A stretch of DNA of 64,000 nt from Microbulbifer pacificus (GTDB lineage Bacteria; Pseudomonadota; Gammaproteobacteria; Pseudomonadales; Cellvibrionaceae). Positions 57,485 to 64,000 of this stretch are shown here, in pieces (positions within the stretch are counted from its first letter, which is position 1; each line of letters starts with the position of its first letter). The notes under the pieces were generated by a model, which worked only from the letters and a program-made list of their open reading frames with translations, did no database searches and had not been told where the DNA came from. The position numbers and the translations under genes are program-made. The stretch is taken from contig NZ_CP137555.1 in NCBI RefSeq assembly GCF_033723955.1, positions 3,898,001 through 3,962,000 of the forward strand, in the 5' to 3' direction.

Positions 57485-58798
57485 ATGCAGGTTTCCATCG
57501 AAACAACTTCCGGTCTGGAACGTCGCTTAACGGTCAACTTGCCGGCAGAGGTCGTTGATAAGGAAGTGGACAAGCGCCTTCAGCAGGCAGCCAAAACCGT
57601 TCGTATCAACGGTTTCCGCAAGGGTAAGGTGCCGCTGAAAGTTGTGCGTCAGCGTTTTGGTGACGGTGTCCGCCAGGAAGTCCTGGGTGAGGTCATGAGC
57701 CGCTCTTTCTACGATGCAGTGCAGAAAGAGCAGGTCAAGCCAGCTGGTCAGCCGAGCATTGAAGCCAAGAGCATCGCTCCCGGTGAAAACCTGGAATACG
57801 TCGCGACTTTTGAGGTTTACCCGGAAGTTGCACTGGCCGATCTGGCTGAGGTTTCCATCGAGCGCCCGGTTGCTGAAGTGACCGACGCGGATGTAGACAA
57901 CATGATCGACGTACTGCGCAAGCAGCAGTCCAGCTGGAAGGAAACCAAGCGCAAGGCCCAGAAGGGCGATCGCGTGACCATCGACTTCGTTGGCCGTAAA
58001 GACGGTGAAGAGTTCGAAGGCGGTAAAGCGGAAGGTCAGCGTCTGGTGCTGGGCTCTGGCAACATGATCCCCGGTTTCGAAGACGGCATCATCGGCATGA
58101 AGCCCGGTGAGGAAAAGGAAGTGGAAGTGACCTTCCCGGAAGAGTACCACGCAGAAAACCTGCGCGGTGCCAAGGCGGTATTCACCATCAAGGTGACCGA
58201 TTCCGAGAAGCCTGAGCTGCCTGAACTGAACGACGAATTCTTCGCCGCTTACGGTGTGGATGCCGGTGGTGAAGAGAAGTTCCGTGAAGAAGTTCGCAGC
58301 AACATGCAGCGTGAGCTGAAAAATGCCGCCCTGAACAAGGTCAAGACCCAAGTCATGGACCAGCTGTTCGACAAGCACCAGGTAGAAATTCCTGCTGCGC
58401 TGGTAAAAAGCGAAGTCAGCACCCTGCGCGGCCAGATGATCCAGCAGTTTGGTGGTCAGATCAATCCGCAGGACGCTGCCAGAATGCTGCCGGACACCAT
58501 GTTTGAAGATCAGGCCAAGCGTCGCGTGGTTCTGGGTCTGGTGGTAGGTGAAATCGTTAAGCAGAACAAGATTTCTGTGGATGGCGATCGCGTAAAGGCC
58601 AAGGTTGAAGAACTGGCTTCTACCTATCAGCAGCCGGAAGAGGTGGTTGAGTACTACTTCAACAACCGCGAACTGCTGGCTGGTGTAGAGTCTGTAGTGC
58701 TCGAAGATCAGGTAGTTGATTTTGTGCTGGACAAGGCCAAGGTCAGCGAAGTGGAAAGCACTTACGACGACGTAATCAAGCCGCAGAAGCAGGCGTAA
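57485..58798 (+). CDS. tig: Trigger factor
   Basis: A 437-residue ribosome-bound chaperone and prolyl isomerase that meets nascent chains. The N-terminal ribosome-binding domain has the family signature GFRKGKVP near residue 43. The FKBP-like isomerase domain (about 150-245) includes GDRVTIDFVGRKDGEEFEGG. The long C-terminal helical chaperone domain follows. The start at 57485 gives the standard MQVSIETTSGLERRLTV; GAGG lies nearby. It is followed by a terminator and the clpP, clpX, lon series. Confidence 0.97.
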   Translation: MQVSIETTSGLERRLTVNLPAEVVDKEVDKRLQQAAKTVRINGFRKGKVPLKVVRQRFGDGVRQEVLGEVMSRSFYDAVQKEQVKPAGQPSIEAKSIAPGENLEYVATFEVYPEVALADLAEVSIERPVAEVTDADVDNMIDVLRKQQSSWKETKRKAQKGDRVTIDFVGRKDGEEFEGGKAEGQRLVLGSGNMIPGFEDGIIGMKPGEEKEVEVTFPEEYHAENLRGAKAVFTIKVTDSEKPELPELNDEFFAAYGVDAGGEEKFREEVRSNMQRELKNAALNKVKTQVMDQLFDKHQVEIPAALVKSEVSTLRGQMIQQFGGQINPQDAARMLPDTMFEDQAKRRVVLGLVVGEIVKQNKISVDGDRVKAKVEELASTYQQPEEVVEYYFNNRELLAGVESVVLEDQVVDFVLDKAKVSEVESTYDDVIKPQKQA

Positions 58799-58805
58799 GA
58801 TTACG

Positions 58806-58838
58806 GAAAACGGCCACCGCAGGGTGGCCGTTTTTTCT
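58806..58838 (+). terminator. Rho-independent terminator after tig
   Basis: GAAAACGGCCACC / GGTGGCCGTTTTTTC with a GCAG loop lies seven bases after the stop codon. Confidence 0.93.
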
Positions 58839-59084
58839 TCTGTATTTTTTCCGCACGCAATACTTTTCTGGGTTTTTTGCCCGCGAGTCTTCAAGCATCT
58901 TTCCACCGCCTTTTGTGTCCAGTCCGGACTCGAGTGGGGCGCCGACTTTGTCATTCACCCCAGCTGGCTTTATCGTCGCCGAGCAGTTAAGCTCAGGTTG
59001 ACCCGATTTTCTGAAAGTTGTGCCTTTATTGAGCAGGCAAGCTCTCAGTCCGCCTAATACGCCGAAAAAGGAAGCATCGTATCC

Positions 59085-59729
59085 ATGGCTTATTTTGATT
59101 ACCCCACTAAATCCAATGACATTATGGCTGCCAGTGGTCTGGTTCCGATTGTGGTAGAGCAGACCGCGAGAGGGGAGCGCTCTTTTGATATTTATTCCCG
59201 TCTGCTGAAGGAGCGGGTGATTTTTCTGGTGGGCCCGGTCGAAGATCATATGGCCAACCTGGTGGTGGCACAGTTGCTGTTCCTTGAAGCGGAAAACCCG
59301 GACAAGGACATTCATCTTTATATCAACTCGCCGGGCGGCTCTGTCACCGCGGGTATGTCAATTTACGACACCATGCAGTTTATCAAGCCGGACGTCAGTA
59401 CCATGTGTATTGGTCAGGCTTGCAGCATGGGCGCATTTTTGCTCAATGCCGGTGCCAAGGGTAAGCGCTTCGCCACGCCGAACTCCCGTGTGATGATTCA
59501 CCAGCCCAGTGGTGGTGCGCAGGGCCAGGCGTCCGATATCCATATCCATGCGCAGGAAATCCTCAAAATTCGCAAGCGTCTGAATGAGCTGATGGCACAT
59601 CATGCGGATCGCAGTTTGGCGGATATTGAGCGCGATACCGAGCGCGACCATTTCATGAGCGCGGATGAGGCCAAAGAGTATGGCCTGGTAGACGATGTGC
59701 TTGCCCGTCGGCAAATGCCGCTGAAGTGA
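59085..59729 (+). CDS. clpP: ATP-dependent Clp protease proteolytic subunit ClpP
   Basis: A 214-residue serine protease that forms a double heptamer and works with ClpX or ClpA. The catalytic Ser is in [11 protein letters not shown], the His in [11 protein letters not shown], and the Asp in the [11 protein letters not shown] region. The N-terminal propeptide and [30 protein letters not shown] are standard. The Cys before the Ser, where E. coli has Ala, is also found in pseudomonads as I recall it. A ribosome site GGAAGC precedes the ATG. Confidence 0.97.
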   Translation: MAYFDYPTKSNDIMAASGLVPIVVEQTARGERSFDIYSRLLKERVIFLVGPVEDHMANLVVAQLLFLEAENPDKDIHLYINSPGGSVTAGMSIYDTMQFIKPDVSTMCIGQACSMGAFLLNAGAKGKRFATPNSRVMIHQPSGGAQGQASDIHIHAQEILKIRKRLNELMAHHADRSLADIERDTERDHFMSADEAKEYGLVDDVLARRQMPLK

Positions 59730-59765
59730 CGCCTCTTTTACTTAATTTGATATGAAATGCCTATA

Positions 59766-59804
59766 AATCAGCGGGACAGTGCAGAGCTGTCCTACTGATT
59801 TTGG
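59766..59804 (+). terminator. Stem-loop between clpP and clpX
   Basis: AATCAG-GGACAG / CTGTCC-CTGATT with a two-base internal loop is followed by TTTT. It lies 37 bases after clpP and before the clpX heat-shock promoter, so clpX can be made separately. Confidence 0.7.
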
Positions 59805-59862
59805 CGGATTTAGAACATTCTTTGGGTGCCATCGACCGGGAGCTTGGGGCAAGGATAAAAAA

Positions 59863-59889
59863 CTTGAAAATCCTGCCAAAAGGCCGCAT
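59863..59889 (+). promoter_or_regulatory. Sigma-32-type promoter of clpX
   Basis: CTTGAA (59863-59868), a 15-base spacer and CCGCAT (59884-59889) resemble the heat-shock consensus CTTGAA-N(13-15)-CCCCAT, with 11 of 12 bases matching. It is 63 bases before the clpX ATG. Confidence 0.6.
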
Positions 59890-59952
59890 CTTGGTTACGA
59901 ACCCTACTTGCCACCGCATTTCGGCTGGCTGCCCAGACCACGGAGTACATAG

Positions 59953-61236
59953 ATGACTGATAAGAACAGCGGAGACGACAACGGCAAACTCCTTTACTGT
60001 TCCTTCTGTGGCAAAAGCCAGCAGGAAGTTCGTAAGCTTATCGCGGGTCCATCTGTTTACATTTGCGATGAGTGTGTTGAGCTGTGTACGGATATCATCC
60101 GTGAAGAGGTTCAGGAAGCCGTAGATGGTGACGATTCCCGTCTGCCCACTCCCCAGGAAATTACTGAAATTCTCGATCAATATGTGATCGGGCAAGTCCG
60201 CGCCAAAAAGGTGCTGGCAGTCGCGGTGTACAACCACTACAAGCGTTTGCGCACCACCAAAAGTGTAAAGGGTAAGGAAGATGTTGAGCTGGGTAAGTCC
60301 AACATTCTGCTGGTTGGTCCTACCGGCAGTGGTAAAACCCTGCTCGCGGAAACCCTCGCGCGACTGCTGAATGTACCGTTTACCATTGCGGATGCCACCA
60401 CGTTGACCGAGGCCGGTTACGTGGGTGAAGACGTTGAAAACATCATTCAGAAACTACTGCAGAAGTGCGATTACGATGTAGAGAAGGCCCAGCAGGGTAT
60501 TGTCTATATCGACGAAATTGACAAGATTTCGCGCAAATCTGACAACCCATCCATCACCAGGGATGTTTCCGGTGAGGGGGTGCAGCAGGCACTGCTGAAG
60601 CTGATTGAGGGCACCGTAGCTTCTGTACCTCCGCAGGGTGGTAGGAAGCATCCGCAGCAGGAGTTCCTGCAGGTGGACACCTCCAATATCCTGTTTATCT
60701 GTGGTGGTGCCTTTGCCGGTCTCGACAAAGTCATTCGCGATCGTTCTGAAAAGGGCGGCATCGGATTCTCTGCCGAAGTGAAATCCAAAGACAGCAAGGG
60801 TAACTTCGGTGAAGTTCTGCTGGATCTGGAGCCAGAAGATCTGGTGCGTTACGGTCTTATCCCCGAGTTTGTCGGTCGTCTGCCGGTGACTGCCACGCTG
60901 GAGGAGCTGGATCGTGCGGCGCTGGTGCAGATTCTGACAGAGCCCCGCAATGCCCTGACCAAGCAGTATGCCAAGCTGTTTGAAATGGAAGGTGTTGAGT
61001 TGGATTTCCGTGCCGATGCACTGGATGCCGTGGCCTCGAAAGCTATGGAGCGCAAGACCGGGGCGCGTGGATTGCGTTCGATCATGGAGTCGGTGCTGTT
61101 GGAGACCATGTACGATATTCCGTCCATGGACAACGTCGCCAAGGTGGTCATCGACGAAGCTGTGATCAAAGGTGAATCCACGCCGTTGCTGGTTTATCAG
61201 CAGGCTGAAGCCCAGAAAGCTGCACCAGAAGAGTAA
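59953..61236 (+). CDS. clpX: ATP-dependent Clp protease ATP-binding subunit ClpX
   Basis: A 427-residue AAA+ unfoldase. The N-terminal four-Cys zinc domain ([17 protein letters not shown]...[10 protein letters not shown]) binds adaptors and substrates. Walker A is GPTGSGKT, Walker B is VYIDEIDKI, and the pore loop GYVGEDVE and the ClpP-contact region near residue 270 are present, with sensor motifs towards the C-terminus. It has its own heat-shock-like promoter. A strong terminator follows. Confidence 0.97.
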   Translation: MTDKNSGDDNGKLLYCSFCGKSQQEVRKLIAGPSVYICDECVELCTDIIREEVQEAVDGDDSRLPTPQEITEILDQYVIGQVRAKKVLAVAVYNHYKRLRTTKSVKGKEDVELGKSNILLVGPTGSGKTLLAETLARLLNVPFTIADATTLTEAGYVGEDVENIIQKLLQKCDYDVEKAQQGIVYIDEIDKISRKSDNPSITRDVSGEGVQQALLKLIEGTVASVPPQGGRKHPQQEFLQVDTSNILFICGGAFAGLDKVIRDRSEKGGIGFSAEVKSKDSKGNFGEVLLDLEPEDLVRYGLIPEFVGRLPVTATLEELDRAALVQILTEPRNALTKQYAKLFEMEGVELDFRADALDAVASKAMERKTGARGLRSIMESVLLETMYDIPSMDNVAKVVIDEAVIKGESTPLLVYQQAEAQKAAPEE

Positions 61237-61261
61237 GCCCTTTGCGGGCGCGCTATTTCAA

Positions 61262-61300
61262 GGCACAAAAAAAGCCCCAATTTGGGGCTTTTTTTGTGCC
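61262..61300 (+). terminator. Rho-independent terminator after clpX
   Basis: GGCACAAAAAAAGCCCC / GGGGCTTTTTTTGTGCC, an extended symmetric hairpin with long A and T runs, active in either direction. Confidence 0.94.
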
Positions 61301-61445
61301 TGCAATTCCGTGTTTTTTAGCAGCTACTTTTCGGTCAATGTATATTTCTGTGCTATGAAAGGGGAAGTCTCCGGAATTTCGGGTCTCTTCGACCGGTGAT
61401 GATTGCGATGAATTAAACTTATTTTGCTGCGCTGGTCGAGCTGGC

Positions 61446-61470
61446 CTTGTTATTCTGGGGGGCGCCCCCA
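61446..61470 (+). promoter_or_regulatory. Sigma-32-type promoter of lon
   Basis: CTTGTT (61446-61451), a 13-base spacer and CCCCCA (61465-61470) resemble the heat-shock consensus CTTGAA-N(13-15)-CCCCAT, matching less closely than the sites before ibpA and clpX. Lon is a classic heat-shock gene in E. coli. It lies 112 bases before the ATG. A GC-rich palindrome (GGGGGGCGCCCCC) overlaps the -10 element. Confidence 0.5.
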
Positions 61471-61581
61471 ACTTAGGAATCTGACTGGCGCTCAACCGGG
61501 ATCCGCAGTCACACTGCCCGGTGATGGATAAGTCGCCAAATTGGGGTGGCCAGAAGTCACCCCTAGGCCGAGAGGAGTTAT

Positions 61582-63987
61582 ATGGACCAGCCATCCGAGA
61601 ACTTGAACGAATATCCCTTGTTACCGCTTCGCGACGTTGTGGTCTATCCACATATGGTGATTCCGCTGTTTGTGGGTCGGGAGAAGTCCATTGATGCGCT
61701 GGAACAGGCCATGCGCAGTGATAAGCAGGTGTTACTGGTCGCGCAGCGCCAGGCTTCGGAAGATGATCCGGGTGCCGACGATGTGTATCGAGTGGGGACC
61801 GTGGCCAGTGTACTGCAGCTGTTGAAGCTCCCGGACGGCACCGTAAAAGTGCTGGTAGAGGGCGGGCACCGGGTCAAGGTGGAGGAAATCGTTGAAGGCG
61901 AGGGACACTATCGCGCTACGGTTTCACCGCTTGAATCCGAAGAGCTGCCGGAAGCAGAGGCGGAAGCGCTGGTGCGTTCCGCCATGTCCCAGTTCGAGCA
62001 GTATGTCACCGTCAGCAAGAAAGTGCCCAACGAGGTCATGACTTCACTGTCGGGTATTGATGAGCCTGGACGTCTCGCCGATACGATCGCGGCACACATG
62101 TCGCTGGATCTGCCGCAAAAGCAGGAGTTGCTGGAGACCATCAGCGTCAAACAGCGCCTTGAGCACCTGCTGGGTCTGATGGATTCGGAGATCGATCTGA
62201 TTCAGGTCGAAAAGCGCATCCGCGGGCGTGTGAAAAAGCAGATGGAGAAAAGCCAGCGCGAGTATTACCTGAACGAACAGATGAAGGCGATTCAGAAAGA
62301 GTTGGGCGAAATCACCGAAGAGCCCAACGAAGTCGAAGAGCTGGAAAGAAAGATCGCCGATTCCGGCATGTCTGCAGAAGCAGAAAAAAAGACCCGCGCG
62401 GAATTGGGCAAACTGAAAATGATGTCGCCGATGTCCGCCGAGGCATCAGTACTGCGCAGCTATATCGACTGGATGCTCAGCGTGCCGTGGAAAAAGGCCA
62501 GTCGGGTGCGCCACGACCTGGTCAAGGCGGAAGAGATTCTGAACAAGGATCACTACGGTCTGGAAGAGGTCAAGGAGCGAATCCTCGAGTACCTCGCGGT
62601 TCAGAAGCGTGTCAAGAAAGTCAAAGGACCGATCCTCTGCCTGGTCGGACCTCCCGGTGTGGGTAAAACTTCTCTCGGGGAATCCATTGCCCGTGCCACC
62701 AATCGCAAATATGTGCGTATGGCGCTCGGTGGCGTGCGAGATGAAGCGGAAATTCGCGGCCATCGCCGGACCTATATCGGTTCGCTTCCCGGAAAACTGG
62801 TGCAGAAAATCGCCAAGGTGGGAGTGAAGAACCCACTGTTCCTGCTGGATGAAGTGGACAAGATGGGTATGGACCACCGCGGTGATCCAGCTTCGGCGCT
62901 GCTGGAGGTACTTGACCCTGAGCAGAACAAGTCGTTCAACGACCACTATCTGGAAGTGGATTACGACCTTTCCGATGTAATGTTCGTGTGTACGTCCAAC
63001 TCCATGAATATTCCAGGGCCGCTGCTGGATCGTATGGAGGTCATCCGTATTCCCGGATACACCGAGGATGAAAAGCTGAACATTGCCCAGCGCTACCTGA
63101 TCCCCAAGCAGCGCAATGCGGCAGGTCTTAAAGCCGAAGAGCTGGAAGTCACCGACGAAGCCGTGCGAGACGTGGTTCGCTATTACACCCGCGAGGCAGG
63201 CGTGCGTGGACTCGATCGTGAAATGGCAAAAATCTGCCGTAAAGTAGTGACCGAACATGTGCGCAAGGGAACCACCAGCAAGGTAGTGGTTAAGTCCGAG
63301 CAATTGGAAGAATTGCTTGGTGTGCGCAAGTTTGACTATGGTCGTGCGGAAGCAGAAAACAAGATCGGTCAGGTAACCGGGCTTGCGTGGACCGAAGTGG
63401 GAGGAGAGCTCCTCACCATTGAAGCGTCCGCCGTCGCCGGCAAAGGCCGAGTGATCAAAACCGGTTCTCTTGGCGATGTGATGCAGGAGTCCATTCAGGC
63501 TGCGTTGACTGTGGTGCGTGCCCGTGCCCAGGCATTGGGCGTTGCGCCGGACTTCCATGAAACCCGGGATATTCATATTCACGTCCCTGAAGGGGCGACA
63601 CCGAAAGATGGCCCGTCAGCGGGTATTGCCATGTGCACGGTGCTCGCTTCCGTGTTGACCAATATCCCGGTGCGCGCAGACGTGGCCATGACTGGTGAGA
63701 TTACCCTGCGTGGCGAAGTACTGCGTATTGGCGGTCTCAAAGAAAAACTGCTGGCGGCTCATCGCGGGGGTATCAAGACTGTACTGATTCCTGCGGACAA
63801 TGAGCGCGACCTGAAAGATATCCCAGATAACATCCAGCAGGATCTCGTGATCAAACCGGTGAAATGGATAGATCAGGTCTTCGAATACGCGCTGGAAAAA
63901 ATGCCAAGCCCGCTGAGCGATGAAGAGTATTCCGCTTTGCAGAAGCAGGCAGAAGAGCGCTCCCAGCGTTCAATCCAGACGCACTGA
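61582..63987 (+). CDS. lon: ATP-dependent protease Lon
   Basis: An 801-residue AAA+ protease that degrades misfolded and regulatory proteins. The N-terminal LON domain (about 1-205, starting with [23 protein letters not shown]) and a coiled region precede the ATPase with Walker [14 protein letters not shown] and Walker [13 protein letters not shown]. The protease domain has the catalytic Ser in [11 protein letters not shown] and the Lys in [14 protein letters not shown]. The gene is complete and ends 13 bases before the window edge. AGAGGAG precedes the ATG. Confidence 0.98.
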   Translation: MDQPSENLNEYPLLPLRDVVVYPHMVIPLFVGREKSIDALEQAMRSDKQVLLVAQRQASEDDPGADDVYRVGTVASVLQLLKLPDGTVKVLVEGGHRVKVEEIVEGEGHYRATVSPLESEELPEAEAEALVRSAMSQFEQYVTVSKKVPNEVMTSLSGIDEPGRLADTIAAHMSLDLPQKQELLETISVKQRLEHLLGLMDSEIDLIQVEKRIRGRVKKQMEKSQREYYLNEQMKAIQKELGEITEEPNEVEELERKIADSGMSAEAEKKTRAELGKLKMMSPMSAEASVLRSYIDWMLSVPWKKASRVRHDLVKAEEILNKDHYGLEEVKERILEYLAVQKRVKKVKGPILCLVGPPGVGKTSLGESIARATNRKYVRMALGGVRDEAEIRGHRRTYIGSLPGKLVQKIAKVGVKNPLFLLDEVDKMGMDHRGDPASALLEVLDPEQNKSFNDHYLEVDYDLSDVMFVCTSNSMNIPGPLLDRMEVIRIPGYTEDEKLNIAQRYLIPKQRNAAGLKAEELEVTDEAVRDVVRYYTREAGVRGLDREMAKICRKVVTEHVRKGTTSKVVVKSEQLEELLGVRKFDYGRAEAENKIGQVTGLAWTEVGGELLTIEASAVAGKGRVIKTGSLGDVMQESIQAALTVVRARAQALGVAPDFHETRDIHIHVPEGATPKDGPSAGIAMCTVLASVLTNIPVRADVAMTGEITLRGEVLRIGGLKEKLLAAHRGGIKTVLIPADNERDLKDIPDNIQQDLVIKPVKWIDQVFEYALEKMPSPLSDEEYSALQKQAEERSQRSIQTH

Positions 63988-64000
63988 ATGGTGCCTGCCT

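Noticed and set aside
59400-59440. Cys next to the catalytic Ser in ClpP (GQACSMGA rather than GQAASMGA)
   Set aside because: As I recall, pseudomonad ClpP proteins also have Cys here, so it is a lineage feature and not an anomaly.

Overview
This 64-kb window is a stretch of gammaproteobacterial chromosome, dense and mostly housekeeping. The gene content and order fit a marine Pseudomonas/Cellvibrio-type organism. SMC-ZipA-LigA run in that order, a FabY-type ketosynthase is present, fadBA sits behind a PsrA-type operator, and tRNA-Leu-tig-clpP-clpX-lon follow one another. My best guess is Microbulbifer or a close relative; this is an inference from gene content, not from a database search. 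I see no phage, insertion sequence, CRISPR array or integrated element.

Layout. 1-1.3 kb: a DUF4197 lipoprotein and a tRNA-Val/tRNA-Asp operon whose promoter region is repeated at the left edge. 1.4-3.3 kb: ccmH-ccmI without the rest of the ccm operon. 3.5-12.9 kb: smc, zipA, ligA, a conserved hypothetical and fumC. 13-19.1 kb: two very small membrane proteins, an AraC regulator and fatty-acid genes (acyl-CoA dehydrogenase, SCP2 protein, FadD). 19.2-23.5 kb: two PsiE-like paralogues with a decayed fragment of the neighbouring M28 peptidase gene between them, then M28 and M14 peptidases. 23.5-27.1 kb: a possible structured RNA, two lipoproteins and a HerA-like ATPase. 27.2-32.6 kb: an AraC regulator divergent from a flavin monooxygenase, BASS transporter, epimerase and SDR cassette. 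32.6-38.7 kb: LysE exporter, TatD, a CsdA-CsdE fusion, a hydrolase, TcdA (CsdL), a SlyD-like isomerase and a globin-like protein. 39-48.7 kb: HIT protein, a GSG-repeat surface protein, YcjX/YcjF, glutathione reductase, a ribosome hibernation factor, a small lipoprotein/coiled-coil pair and ThpR. 48.7-64 kb: small heat-shock protein, methyltransferase, GlxA-type regulator, FabY, FadB-FadA, tRNA-Leu, trigger factor, ClpP, ClpX and Lon.

Three themes connect the genes. (1) Lipid metabolism: FabY starts fatty acid synthesis, while FadD, an acyl-CoA dehydrogenase and FadBA carry out beta-oxidation; fadBA has a perfect PsrA-like palindrome in its promoter. (2) Protein quality control: Tig, ClpXP, Lon and an IbpA-like chaperone. 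Sigma-32-like promoters are visible before ibpA, clpX and lon, and a ROSE-type RNA thermometer covers the ibpA ribosome binding site. (3) tRNA modification and sulfur transfer: the CSD system (CsdA, CsdE, CsdL/TcdA) is present with CsdA and CsdE fused into one protein.

The most noteworthy items are the CsdA-CsdE fusion, the duplication scar in the PsiE/M28 region, the ibpA thermometer with its promoter, the AraC-controlled monooxygenase cassette, a globin-like protein without a proximal histidine, and a candidate structured RNA near 23.8 kb. Functions not backed by recognisable motifs are marked as such.
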